A stretch of 64,000 nucleotides of DNA from positions 1-64,000 of the forward strand of contig CAUYLG010021558.1 of NCBI GenBank assembly GCA_963573385.1, in the 5' to 3' direction. This DNA comes from Cacajao melanocephalus (lineage: Eukaryota > Chordata > Mammalia > Primates > Pitheciidae). This document shows, piece by piece, positions 47,531-63,812 of the stretch (the first letter of the stretch is position 1; each line of letters opens with the position of its first letter). A program made the translations under genes and the position numbers. Below the pieces are notes generated by a model. That model was not told the origin of the DNA. It searched no databases and saw only the letters and a list, made by a program, of their open reading frames with translations.

Positions 47531-50500
47531 CTGCCCACAAGCTAAGCCTCAGAGGGGAGCATCTGTTCCCATTTGCTAGGGAGATTCTTTTTAGGTGGGT
47601 GCAGCATCTTACCATAAGCCCTGGGGGTGAGGCTGTGAGTGCTGCTTCAGGAGGAGAGGCCCACAGTGAATAAAAGGGTCTCTCCAGGCTTCTCGCCTCA
47701 ACTCTCCCCACAAACAAACTCACCCAAGGCCTCAGAGGGGCCTCCCTCCCCCAGAGATGGCCCGGGGTTCAGGTGCTTCCTCCTCTTTCTGGGGGGGCCT
47801 CAGTGTTATACTTGCAAAGCGGGTATCCTCCTGTGGTGGCCATCAGGGTGTGGCCTTCGTACCGGGCACAGGACAGGTGCTCATTAATGTTCATCCCCTT
47901 TTGGGATCCTCTCCCAAGTTCCAAGAAGAAACAGCAGGGGAGCAGTAGTGAGCAACACGTGGGTCTGAAAGCTGAGTCCAGCCCCGGCGCTGCGTGATCT
48001 TGGCCCAGCCAACTCCCTTTCCTGAGCTTCACTCCAACCAAGCTGCCTGCCCACCAGGGACTGCCTGCCCAGGATGGGGCAGTGGGACGATACAGGTAGC
48101 AGCCGCATCCATGCCCAGCCCTGTACAACACACACCTGGGGCTGCCTGGGGAGGGCAGAGGCCAGAGATTCTCCACCCACTGCCTGAAAGAAAACCTAGT
48201 GTCAGGTCGTCGGAGTCATCACACATGTAGCACGTGCAAAGTTCCCCATCTTGAGGGTGGGAACAACCTGCCCAGTGTGCACTTGAGGCTCAGATCCCAC
48301 CAGAAATGTCCCGTGAGGCCCCAGACCCCACCTTGCAAGGGGCCAGTATTCAGGACCAGGCCAGTGAAGACCGTGGGGGTGGGAGCTAGGCTGGGAAGAT
48401 CCACTGGTGTGTAGCTCCTGGCGCAACAGGGACCTGAGAGAGCTGGGGGTGGGAGGTCACCGAGAGGACTCTGCTTAGCAGCAAGATAAGCTCTACGGGA
48501 GAGATGGTAAGCCTCCCGTCCTAGACACTCAGGGACAGAGCCGGTGACATGTACTCATCAGGGCTGCTCAGAGGGTAAACATAATTCCTAAGTTACCTTC
48601 AGGAGATCTTCAGGGGCAGCCCATGGTTCTAAATTGGGCTGGGCCTGCCACCTGCGGCCAGTGGTATCAACAGGCCAGGCTAACCTGCCTCGGCCTCCCC
48701 ACACCCACCCAACTACCCACATGATCGACCAAGAGCCCCCAAGGTAGGCTGGCCCTGTGCTGGCATCTCAGGGCCTTATGTGCATGAAGCGTAGAGGCCC
48801 ACATCATACCCTCCTGCGCCAGTCTGACCCAGTGCCTGGTCTCACGGTAGGCACTTAGTAATGAAAGACGGGAAAAAACGGTGATGACCCAGACCCAGGA
48901 CATCAGCCCTGCACACGCACTTGAGTTAGGGAAGGGAGGTAAATTACAGCGGGAAACCAATCACACATGCACACACCAAAGGAAACCAGTCAGGGAGGGA
49001 AGGCGAAGCCGGGAATAGACAGAGGCAAACCTGTCTGCTGGCCAAGGGCCTCTGTCTGCAAAGCCCCTCTCTTTCCTGTTCCCATCAGCATCACAGCAGC
49101 CCTGTAGAGGCAGAACAGAGCTGCTGCTTTTGAGATGGGTAAACTGAGGCACCCGGTGGTGAAGGGAATTGGCTGGGGGTCTGAGCCTCGGTCCATTCAT
49201 CCTGCAGCTGGGGGAGTTTGGTGAGGAAGGTGCCCGGCACACAGTAGGTCTGCAATCCATAGCTCCTCCTGTGGCCAGTGATGACCGCAGCTGGGTGATC
49301 ACTCACAAAGGCCGAGGAAGCGAGAGGGCCACAGCCTTGGCCCAGAGACTTCCCAGCAGTTGGGAGGTTCAAGGGCTCACTCTGCTTCCCAGCAGTTGAG
49401 AGCTGCTGCCACGACTCTGCCTCCTCCTCAAATGCCTCACTGTCTACAGCGATGTCTGGTTATAAGCAGGTGCCAAACAGACTCCACCAGAGGAGCCCCC
49501 TGGGCCAGGAACCCTGAGGACATCCCCTTCCCGCATGGTCCTCAGTTTCCATCTGTCAAATGGGTCCATGTGGAATAGCACTGCACCTCTACTCATGCGC
49601 CGTGGGAAGGAGATGACTTAGCAGAAAGCAGAGCACACAGCAGCAAATTCCTAGCTTTTGGGTTTCAAAATCCCAGGCCACAGTACCGAATGGAAAGAAC
49701 TCTGGACATGGATGAGTCACAGGCAGCTAATATTTTAAATGATGTTTCTGCCATAAACCCATCGGAGAGTGCCCAGCACAGGGGATGGCATGGAGCGGGT
49801 GTTTGTGAACATCCGCTACTGAATGAAAGAACCAAGCAGCAAACAAATGAGGCTTGAGGGGAGTGTGGGGCAGGGTGGGGAGGTGGCTGGATGCCCAGCA
49901 GACACCTCCCAAATTAGTGGGGGCCGGGGGAGGCCTTGTGGTGAAGAAAAGAGCAAAGCTTCCTGTACCTCCACCCCCAAAATGATGCTTCAGCTAGGAC
50001 TGGGACATTGGAGGGAAGCCAGACGCATGGGCACGGGTCCCTGAAAGCTGTGAGGCCCTGAGCTCTGCCCCTTTACTCTGGGGCTATGTCTGGGAGTGCT
50101 GACAGCAGCACCAGTTAGGTTTGTGGGACCTGAAGCAGGGCTGCTCCCAGCAAGTCCCAGGTCACCTGCAGCATCCAAGGAGGACACCGGCTGCCCCAGG
50201 GAGGTCCCCTCCCAGCACTGTGGAGAAGACAGTGAGTCTGGGCTGAGACAGCCTTTAGATGGACAGGGACAAGGGGACTCTGGCCAAAGATGGGGCAGGA
50301 GGGTTTAGCAGGTGTCAATGTGAGAAACAGCTCTACGGGCCCCTTGGCTCAGTGTAAGTCCCCCACACCCCGGAATTTGGATGCAACTAAGAGAGAAGAT
50401 GGGTAGTGATCTGAACTGCCGGAGATTTGCTACCCAGCATGTGGGGGCTCGGGATAGGAAGGGAGTGAAAGAAACATTTAAATTTACTTTTTTTTCTCTC

Positions 50501-50644
50501 TCATTTGTTTGTGGGCTTTGGTTTGGACCTGACATAAGTAAAACAGACCGCTGGTGGCCCTCCCTCAGGGGGACAGGGACACGGGAGAAGGGAAGAGAAC
50601 TGCTGCTGATGGGTGCCCTCGAGTCAGGCCACGCTGCCCTTTTG

Positions 50645-50750
50645 GTGGGCTGCCTTGTGTAATCTCCAGAGTGCTCTAGACAGAGGGTGCCACCGTAATT
50701 GCCTCCCTAGATGAGGAGACAGAGGCTCCCAGAGGGTTTGAGCCAGGGCC
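50645..50750 (-). repeat. MIR, antisense
   Basis: It shows tagatgaggagacagaggct preceded by ccaccgtaattgcctcc. Confidence 0.58.
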
Positions 50751-51344
50751 CCTGAGGAGTGCAGGCAGCAGTGGGAATGGAGCCAAGGGTTGAGGAATGA
50801 GCCAGGGCTGTCTGATACCAACCCCCTAGCCCCTGTTCTTATGTTGCATTAAGTCAAAAGCGGAGGGTCTATTGATTTAGGAAGAAATGACTAGAAACAA
50901 AGGACCAAATGTTTCCATGTCACCAGAAAATAATGCTAGCAATGACAGCCACTGCAGTGAGCGCGCTGGCCTCTCTTCAAACCCCACTCGCCAGCTGTTC
51001 AGCTCAAAACAGGTTGGAAAGCTCTGGAAGGGTCTGGGGGAGGCAACCCAGCCCTCATGTGCATCTGGGATGTCCCAGGGCTGGAGAGGGAAGGGGCCAT
51101 CTGCTGGCCAGGCAGGCTGGCCAGGCAGGCTGTCCGCTCTCACATGAGCCATCTCTCTCTGGGGCAAAGGAGAAACACCCCGTGGTCACCACTTGAAAGA
51201 GCAAGCCGTGTATGCTGAAAAAAGTTACATCCAGAGCGGGAGGGGTGCCAGGGAGAAGCACACTGTGGAGCGCTCCATGGAGAAGCAAGGGCTGGCGGGA
51301 GGAGCCATTCTGGGGTGCGCGGCCCAGCCCAGATGCCTGGCTCA

Positions 51345-51520
51345 GCAGAGTGACGCCTGGAACTCATTAGCATTATGTCAGGAATAATATAAAATTAAAA
51401 CACTTAGCTTTGGCTTCTAAAAATCAAGGAGGATAAAAAGAAAAGGGCGCCATTGTGCTGAGCCGCTCAGCTATGACTTGGGCACCAACAATTTACAGAA
51501 ATTAAATCGCTGCGCTGCAC
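51345..51520. promoter_or_regulatory. Candidate intronic enhancer with MARE-like palindrome
   Basis: It is a repeat-free, AT-rich patch (cattagcattatgtcaggaa) followed by TGCTGAGCCGCTCAGC at 51456-51471, an inverted repeat resembling MAF/AP-1-type half-sites. The function is inferred. Confidence 0.3.
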
Positions 51521-51699
51521 TTGGGCCCCGTGGGGGCCCCGGGGTTGCCAGCAGGGCTGAGGATGCAGAGAGGAACCCCACCTCTGCCAGGGGCCGGAGG
51601 AGGGGAAGCTTGGGAGCCAGGGTGCGGCCCAGCCCCTGGGGCACCGTGAGGCCTTTGAGTTGCTCACTTGCCAGGGCAGCACCAGGTACAAATGTGTCC

Positions 51700-52050
51700 T
51701 GCTGCTCTCCTCCCAGCCCCAGCCTCTACCCTAGCCGTTGCTCCCAGATCTGTCATCTCCCCTGCAGCAGGGAGACCCCTAAATTGCAAGCCTTCCCTTG
51801 TCACTCCCAAACCCTGTGGGTGGCACTGCCTTCAGGATACCACCTTCAGCCCAGCACTTGCAGCGTCTTGCCGACTGACCTCTGGGGACCCTCCAGCTGG
51901 GGCTGGTCCCCCGAGCTCCCTGGCCCCTCTCCAGGCTCCAGTTACGTTGACCACTTGGGCCATGAGAACTTGATAGCTGTGCGTTTTTACCTAGGCTGCT
52001 CCCTCGGCCTGGAATTCCCTCAAGTCAGGCTCAGCTCCAGCACCGGCTTC
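51700..52050 (+). repeat. L2-like fragment
   Basis: It shows tgcaagccttcccttgtcac, ttcagcccagcacttgcag and ccctcggcctggaattccct. The boundaries are approximate. Confidence 0.5.
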
Positions 52051-52779
52051 CTTGTGAGGTTCTGGGCTTTGGGGTAAGTCCTGGGCCCAACTCCTCTCTG
52101 GGTTCACCCCAGCCCTGGGGTAAAAGCAGGTGGCTGGGCTTGGCTGCGTGGGAACCCAAGCCTCACACAATGTCAGCACTGGACGAACCTCCAAGGACCT
52201 CATGTTGTAGGTGGGGACACCAAGGCAGCCCAGAGAGGGCAAGGCTCCCCAAGGCTTCCTCCCCAAGGATACAAGAGAAAGGACGAGAACCCCAGTTTTC
52301 TGCAGGCCCCTGGATCCTTAGGGCAAGCTCTTCCTGCTCCTGTGTGCTCATTTTGGGGAACAGAGTACTCAAGAGTCACCCAGGCCTGGCTTCAATCCTG
52401 TTTCCCTCCACCTCTGTGAAAACCACCTGCCCTGCCCCGAGATTGTGTCTTTGTCTGCATTGCCAGGGAAGTAACATCACCCCTCCCAGGGCTGTGGAGA
52501 GTCAGCATCAATACGGCTGTAAAAGTTTACGCTACCTGTACCCCCAGTGCAAAGACACTATGGTCCATGGACCCCAAGGACAGGGGCCCTGATGGGGAAG
52601 ACACAGGCTCCTGGCTCTTTGGGAAGGCAGTCTGGGCAGAGTCCCCAAAGCCCGGCTTGTCCAGTGGCATCACGGGGCAGACTGTCATGCATTCATTCAG
52701 TCATTCACCAGACATTCATTCATTTCCTCACTCACTCATTCACCCAGCTAACTGGTCATAGCTAGACACCCAAAATACA

Positions 52780-53040
52780 CTGTTAATGAAAAAATCAAGT
52801 ATCCGAACAGTAAGTATAGTAAGATTCCATGTGAATAAAAAGCATAATTATACACCCGGAGAGCAGCCTGGAAAAATACTCCAAAATATTAAACAGTGGT
52901 TATTTCTGAGTGGTATAGTTAGGGGTAACTTTTCCTTTTTTCTTTACATTTCACCCTCTACTTTCTACTTCTTTACATTTTAAACTTATTGCTTTATATT
53001 TTATACTATGCTGTTTCGCTGAAGTTAAAAAAAATTACAG
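52780..53040. repeat. AT-rich ancient repeat-like sequence, unclassified
   Basis: It resembles interspersed elements with acagtggttatttctgagtg followed by a pyrimidine-rich tttacatttcaccctctac tail. I cannot name the family. Confidence 0.4.
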
Positions 53041-53699
53041 TGGGCAGCGTCATCCTTTCATGGACAGATCTAGGTCACAATCCTAGATTTCTTTCCTAGT
53101 TCTACATATGCCCTTGGGTGAGCTGCTATGGGTGACAGGAACCTGGCTGCCCCCTGCTCCATGTGGAGCCAGATCCAGCCCACGCACTGGCTCCTGTCCC
53201 ATGTGACGTGGGCAAAGGGCTTTCCTCTGAACTCACTTTCCACGTAAAAGCACAGGGACATCACAAAGGCTTCCAGAGGGGATCTGAGGATTAAGGAAGA
53301 CATGCATGGGGACCAACTTGCAGAAGGGCAGGGGATGCAGCTCATGGCGACAGCTGTGTGCCTGCATCAGGGAAGTGAGACCCACTCACTGAATCACTAA
53401 AGATGTGGGTGCCTCCTCGCAGGGTGACGTCACTGAGCTGTTTCACACACGATGACCAGGGGCAACTGAGTAGGCAGGTGGCAAGTGTAATTAGATATTG
53501 GTGACAGACAGGCCCACTCCTAAGGGCAGAGGAGACAGAGGCAAGTCCAAGCCACAGACCTGGAGAGGGAGGGTGAGGATGGCATTTCACTCTGCAGCAG
53601 CAGCCCGGAGCCACGGGCACTGGGGTGGAGCGAGCACTACCTCAACACCACCTCTGCAGCCTCAGCCAAATGTCTGGGGACACACCCCTGAGCCACCTG

Positions 53700-53880
53700 G
53701 TTGGGCTGCAGCTTTGGATCAGGAAGACCAGGTTCAAGTCCCCGCTCTGCTGCTTACTCGCCTGTGTCCTCGGGCATGTTACTCAGCCTCTCTGGTCCTG
53801 GAGGTGTCTTCTAGAAAACGGAGTTAACACTCCCTGCTTACAGGTGTATTACAACAACTACACGAGATGAGAGATGGTAG
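53700..53880 (+). repeat. MIR, sense, well preserved
   Basis: It shows accaggttcaagtccccgct, then catgttactcagcctctctg and ctagaaaacggagttaacac. Confidence 0.87.
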
Positions 53881-53979
53881 GGCTCGCCAATCTGGGCCTG
53901 GGACAGGGTCCATCCAGCAGTGCCAATACACCACTAGAGGTGGCACACTCCATGCAATCGAAACCAAGGTGCCTCTACT

Positions 53980-54310
53980 CCCATCATTCTCTTCCCAGAA
54001 TGTTCTTCTCCTGCCACTTCACCTGGCTGAGTCCTGCTTATCCTCCAAGCCTCAGCTCATAAGCCACCTCTTCCAGGGAACCTTCCTAGATTCCCCTGTT
54101 GTTAAGACTAGGCTGCCCTGGGGTCCCTAGCCATGCCCTCCCTTCCCTCACAGCCCCTGGGCTCAGCATTGTAACTGCTGGGCTCTGTGCCTCTTTCTCG
54201 CCCTGACTGGGTGTGGGAGGCAGACACAGGATGGACCTGGTCCTGACCGGCCTCTCACCCCAGCACCCAGCAAGGGACTGGGCACACAGCAGGCGCTCAG
54301 GGTGTGCCTG
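53980..54310 (+). repeat. L2, fragment
   Basis: It shows ccaagcctcagctcataagc, aggaagcc-type gggaaccttcctagattccc and gggcacacagcaggcgctca, the usual L2 succession. Confidence 0.75.
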
Positions 54311-54414
54311 CTGACAGCAACACTCTGCTGGATCAGGGTTAGCCACCCTTGTCCCACCTCCCCACTGGAGAAGGAGAAAGGCTTCTTTTAAAATCCCAGA
54401 AGGTCTGAGTTGAA

Positions 54415-54560
54415 AGGGCTGTGAGATGAAGTCTACCTGTTTTGCAGATGGGGAGACTGGGGCTGGGTAAGGAGAAGAAACCTGCTCAAGGCTGCCTGGC
54501 ATGTGAGTGTTGATACTGAGACAGGGAGCCAGGGCTCCAGACTCCCAGCCCAGGGCTCTC
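54415..54560 (-). repeat. MIR, antisense
   Basis: It shows tttgcagatggggagactgg and acctgctcaaggctgcctgg. Confidence 0.58.
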
Positions 54561-55286
54561 TGATCCTTGGCCTCGAGGTGCTGTCCTCACAGCCAGAGAA
54601 AGGGCAACAGCCAAGAGCCGCAGGCTCGATGGGGCTGAAGGTGCAAGACCAACAGTGCACCCTGGTCTGAGCACCCTGTTCTCCCCTTGTCAGCACAGAA
54701 CTCACCTGAACTCCACTCCACTTCTCACTGCTGGCTCCAGCCTTTGACGGACGGAAGGTGCCACTTACCTCCGACAGGCCCCACTTCCCAGGCCCTGACC
54801 CAGGCAAGGCTCCTTACTGCACCTACCCCTCCAGAACATCACCAATGGCCAAGGCCATCTAGTGGGCCCCACAGGCCTACTCAAACCTGGAACCAGAAGG
54901 CCCGTACCTGGGAACATATTTGCGAATGGCAAAGCAGTGGAGTTTCATCATCTTTGGTATGACCGAACATTCTGGAACACAAACTCAGTGAATCAGGCTC
55001 AGACTGGGTTTAACAAATTCTGTTTCCCTGCCTCTCCCTTTGTGCTGAGCCAAGCCTGGCTGTCAGCAATCACCAGAACAGAATGGCAGTGATTTATCAT
55101 AGAAATATGGTTCATAAAGTCTATTTCTATTTTATTGGAGCAGCCAGAAGCAGCCAAACGCGGCCCAATGGAGGCTGTCTCTGTGAGGCGGTAGCAGGGA
55201 GGACTTCTGTTTTCTCATCTATGCTTTATTGTGTCTTCCATGTTTTCTGCAATAAACATACAAAATTTTTACAAATAAGTATTTTT

Positions 55287-58595
<3,309 letters not shown>

Positions 58596-58615
58596 ACAAA
58601 TATGTATTTTTCAAA

Positions 58616-59394
58616 ACTCAAGGACAGACTCCTCCTGCTTCTCCCTCACACCTCCCTGCTGGCCGCCTCCCTTGCTGCTGCTTTCACATGGGGAGTGGTG
58701 TTTCAGCTGAGTGCAGGCTGAATGCCTCCCCTCCAGCTGCCACGCTCCATGGACTCAGGGGCCAAAGATGATCTCACAGGGCCCTACTGGCTCTGGCATT
58801 CCGCACCCAGAGTGTGTCCCAGGGCACCTCAAGGTGAGGCTCAGGTGGGTGAGTTCTAAGGGCCTCCCTTCACACCAACACAGGACTTCGACCTTGCCAT
58901 GCACATCACTAACGGGAGACCCAGTCTACATGCAGCACTGAGTGAGTGTTGACCTGTCAAGGCTTTAGCATGTTGCCACTGGCATTCCCATGTCTACCCT
59001 GGACAGGGGGCTCTCAGGGCAGGAATGAGAGAAGGGCCACACATCACGTATGGACACCTGCTCCAGCTGGATGCTCATACCCACGACCTCGGCTCATCCT
59101 GTGACAATGCTGCCATGCCACTAGGGTTATCCCTACTCGCATTTCTACCACTTTGTCATGCTGCCTTTGCTGTGATGAGAATCCTGGGCCTGGCTTTTTG
59201 GGACAGGTCTTGGAGGAGCTCAGAAGTTGCTGAGGTGCTCTGACCAGATAAGGGTTACAGACGGCCTCTGCCCTGGGAAGGTGAACCCAGAGGAAGGTCA
59301 AGTGTGGGCCAGATTTTCTGGCTGATGTTATGCTTGCAGCTGTTTCCCTGTGGTCATCCATAAGCCTTCAATAAAGTCAATTATTTTTTTATAG
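58616..59394. other. Unique spacer between two L1 copies
   Basis: It is GC-moderate sequence without a repeat that I can name and no supported gene. Confidence 0.5.
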
Positions 59395-60305
59395 CTCTGT
59401 TGAAAGGTAGTTCACATAATCATAAAATCCACCTATTTAAAGTATAGGATTCAGTGATTTTGAGTATATTCACAGCATTGTACAACCATTACCACAATCA
59501 ATTTTAGAATATTTTCATCACTCCCAAAAGAAACCTTGTGTCTACTCACAGACAGCACTCCCTATTCCTCCCTCTCCCAAATCCCTAGAAACCACTAATC
59601 TACTTTCCATTTCTATATATTTGTCTATTTTTGACACATTGTGTAAGTTGAATCATGAAATATGTGGTCTTTGGTGACTGGCTTCTTTTGCTAGCATCAT
59701 GATTTCAAGGCTCATCCATGTTGTTGCATGTGTCAATACTTCACTCTTTTTGATGGCTAAATAATATTCCATTGTATGGATATACCACATTTTATTTATC
59801 CATCCATCCACTGATGGACATCTAGGTTGTTTCCACCTTTGGCTATTATGATGAATGCTGTTGTGAACATTCATGTACAAACTTTTCTGTGGACATTTGT
59901 TCTTATTTCTCTTTGCTATATACCTAGGAGAGACCATTGATGGATCATATGTCAACTGCTGATCATTTGAAGAACCACCAGACTGTTGTCCAAAGCTACT
60001 GCACAATTTTACATTTCCATCAGGGTACAAGAGTTCCACTTTCTCCACCTCCTTGCCAACACTCTATTGGCATCTCTTTGATTCTAGCCATCCTAGTGGG
60101 TGTGAAGTGGTAGCTCCTTGTGGTTTCGATTTGCATTTTCCTGCTAATGTTGAGCATCTTTTCATGTGCTTTGAGCCATCTGTATCTCTTCTTTGGAGAT
60201 ATGTCAGGTTTAGTTCTTTGCCTATTTTTAAATTACATTATCTTTTTCATTAAGTTGAAAGAGTTCTTCATATATTCTAGGCACAAGTCCCTTATCAGAT
60301 ATGTA
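59395..60305 (-). mobile_element. Older L1 (L1M-like) 3' end, antisense
   Basis: The complement reads as L1 3' UTR and then the ORF2 C-terminus, with KMWYIHTMEYYLAIK near 59740-59790. It shares long collinear stretches with the copy at 780-1800 (taatattccactgtgtggat versus taatattccattgtatggat), so both come from related old families. Confidence 0.82.
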
Positions 60306-60329
60306 ATTGTAAAAGCAAAGTCATTTTTG

Positions 60330-60550
60330 AGCTGAAACAACAAAAGCTAACATTTCTTGGGTACTTTCAATGTTCCAGGCCCTATTTCAAGTGCTTTACG
60401 TGTATTAAGTGTTTTAACTCCCAAAACTCCATGAGGTGGGTATGGTTGTTATTAATATCATCCCCATATTACAAATGGGCAAACAGAGTCACAGAGCAGC
60501 ACCCTGCTCAGGTCACCCATCCAGGAAGCCGCAGAATGGAAGCCTGGGGC
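60330..60550 (-). repeat. MIR, antisense
   Basis: It shows tccaggccctatttcaagtg, tgaggtgggtatggttgtta and attacaaatgggcaaacaga. Confidence 0.85.
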
Positions 60551-61344
60551 ATTAGGGAAGGTCATGCCCACCCTTGAGCCAATGCTCCAACTGGGAAGTG
60601 GTGCCCCTGTGGCTGGCATGGGGTGGCAGCAGCAAGAGGACTGACCCTTAATGGGGACTCTCCTGATGGGCATCACAGCCACCAGGTTCAGCCCAGCTCA
60701 TGAGATTTTTCTCTCTCCTTTGCCAGCCCTGTATTCAATTTTATTCGCAAAGAAGTCAGTTTCTTCATAAGCATTCATGCTCAAACTGGGTGGAAAAAGA
60801 ATTTTCTTCCACAAGGAACTCCAGACACTGGCTCAGGAACTGACCCATTGCAAATCATAGATGATGATGTTTCAGAATGATGATGTCAGCACCAGAGGGA
60901 GCTCAGCCCCCATTAACACATTAGCAAGTGGGCATCCTTGGCCTTGCTCTGCAGTAGTCCTGGGCTGGAAGGAGGCAGGGCTGCTGGGAAGAGAGGCCTC
61001 AAGGGGAGGCTTGCCCCGGGGCTGGGAGAATTAGATGTGACTGTGCTTAGAGCATAGAGTGAACACACACTCACATTGAGCTAGGTTCGAACTGTCCCTT
61101 GACATCTTCGTTCTGGGCTCCTACCCAAGGCTGAGGCTGGAGATCAGACTAGCTTTATGCAAGAAGATAATGAACAAAATATTGGTGTTATGAACTATGA
61201 GTGGTGGAAGATGAGTCCCACAGTCGGGAAAAAGCTGAGTGAACGGTGCCATAGTACACACACTGGACGACCATACTGCTGTGAAACCACGATTATCAGG
61301 TGCCATGGCACACTGGTAGATTTCTTAGCCCCAATGCTGGAGCC

Positions 61345-61766
<422 letters not shown>

Positions 61767-62369
61767 GCCACTGATTTTTAAAAGACCCCTGTGTTGAGCC
61801 CTCGCTATGTGCCCGGCATTGTTCTAACAGATGGGACCAAAGGAAAACATCCTGCAACGGTGGTTTGAAGTCCTCTGTTCTCTTTTTCTGGTTTGTCAAA
61901 TTTCTAACATATAATTATACCACATTTATACAAAGAAATGTAAAACACCTGCCTCTTGGGGTTGTGAGGCCTGGGAACTGTGGTGGCCCATCTGCACCCT
62001 GCACCTGTGCCCAGGATGGAGGCCTCATACAGAGGAGGGAGAATCACGGGGCAAGGGAGGTCCCTCAGCCTCTGCGGAACTGTGGGTCTCAGGCCACTCC
62101 CTGCCTGCCATCAAACAGGGTAATGACCTCTGCACCACTGCCTCCCTGGGCTGCTGGGAAAAAGCCAGGTCGGTTGCTCTACAGCAGGCAGCTCAGAGCC
62201 CCAGGGACCAACAGGAAGCCATGCGAAGGGCTGCCTTTCTCAGGGCCCCACAGAGTGCTCCACAGAGCAGGCAGGCAGTCCCTCGCTGTGAGGGCACTCT
62301 TGTTTGTGAGCTTTGTAGTCTAGCCTGCTCCCACCTCTGCCCTCCCTCTGCCCCACATTCAAGGCCCCC

Positions 62370-62600
62370 ACGTCAGGGCACAAACCCTGCTCTCCTCTGC
62401 TCTCCGTGCCCAGCGCCTTCCCTGGATGTACTGGCTGGTTCCTGGCTCTGGGCCTCTGCGCAAAGCCATCCCTCCTCCTGGAATGGCCGCTGACACCGGT
62501 GCTCTCTTCACCCCCAGGCTCCCCCACCCCCGTTCACTCTCATTCCTCCCAGAGGTCTTCCCAGATGCCCCCTGAGACACCCTGCATGGGCCTTGACTGC
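62370..62600 (+). repeat. L2-like fragment
   Basis: It shows ccagcgccttccctggatgt, ctcctggaatggccgctgac and aggtcttcccagatgccccc in the L2 order. Confidence 0.6.
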
Positions 62601-62689
62601 GGAAGAGGGAGTGGGACTACAGGCTCCCAGGTTCAAATCACAGCCTGGGCCGGCCAGAGGCTCATCTCTCCCAGCCAGGGCAATCTACA

Positions 62690-63480
62690 CCAACACCCCG
62701 ACACACAACACACACCTCTCAACACACATCCAAACATCCAGGCACACACCTAAACACACACACACAAATCCAACGCCAACTCACACCCCCACACCCAATA
62801 CACAGGGCACATACACAAAACAGATTCTCAAACACACTCCTTCAAACACATGCACACCATGAGCACATACACACACCCGACACCCTGCATATGACACACC
62901 CCAGACACCAACCCCACTCTCAAAACTGCCTTCCCCCAACAAAAGCATGCACCCCATGAACACACTGCACCCCTAAACTCATACTCATGTACGCCAACAC
63001 ACACATACACCCACTCACCCGACCCATGCACACACATGCATGCGAGTACACTGGAGTGATCTGAGGTGTGTTGTAGGGGCATGTGCTGGGCGTGGTGGTG
63101 CATACTGGGTGCTGGCTGTGTGTGTCTGGGTGTGCTTTGGGTGCTGATGTGGAGGTGTGTGTGGGTGTACATGGGTACATGTCTGTCTCCGCCATATACT
63201 CCCCCTCCACCCTTCCACACACATGGAGCTAACTACAGAAGCACTCCATATTCACCCACCCACATTCTTGCCCCCAACCAGAAAACTCCCCAACCAAATA
63301 TACCCCAATCATATCCCCAAACAAAGTCTGCAACTATACACATCTCAACATGCTGCAAGCAGCCCCCCTACAGGTCCAGTCACGTAAACACATATAATCA
63401 CCACTCCCTCCTAATCACCCTCAAACCTTCACACATGCCTAGATACAAACACACACACACTGTCACAGAACCCCCACCAA
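62690..63480. repeat. AC-rich array with an internal GT-rich inverted segment
   Basis: AC-rich sequence (62690-63050) switches abruptly to GT-rich (63060-63190, for example ggtgtgtgtgggtgtacatg) and back to AC-rich (63195-63480). The change of strand makes the block partly self-complementary. Confidence 0.9.
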
Positions 63481-63792
63481 AGCTCAAAGACGCAAGCCCC
63501 CTGGCCTTTCCCCTGCCAGCTCCCAGGCCTTACAACACTGCAACCCTAAACTGCTATGGGTGGCAAGTGTGTCCCTGTAGGAGGAGGCCCAGGCACATTC
63601 CTGAGAGCCCTCGCAAGGGCCCCCGCCACTCCTGTGCCTGTGCCAGCTCTGCACAGCGTGGCCCAGGTGGCAGGCAGACAGCCAGCCCCTGCCAGGCCTT
63701 CCCTCTCAGGTCTCCCTGCCCGCATTCCTGCCTGCCCCGGGGGGTTACTCTTCCCCCTGCTCATTGATGATTAAAATACTTCCAAGCCAACC

Positions 63793-63812
63793 ACAAAGAT
63801 TGTTGTCTTTGT
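63793..63812. promoter_or_regulatory. Inverted SOX/HMG-type site
   Basis: ACAAAGATTGTTGTCTTTGT is a perfect 7-bp inverted repeat with a 6-bp centre that itself carries ATTGTT. It fits paired SOX binding but may be chance. Confidence 0.3.
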
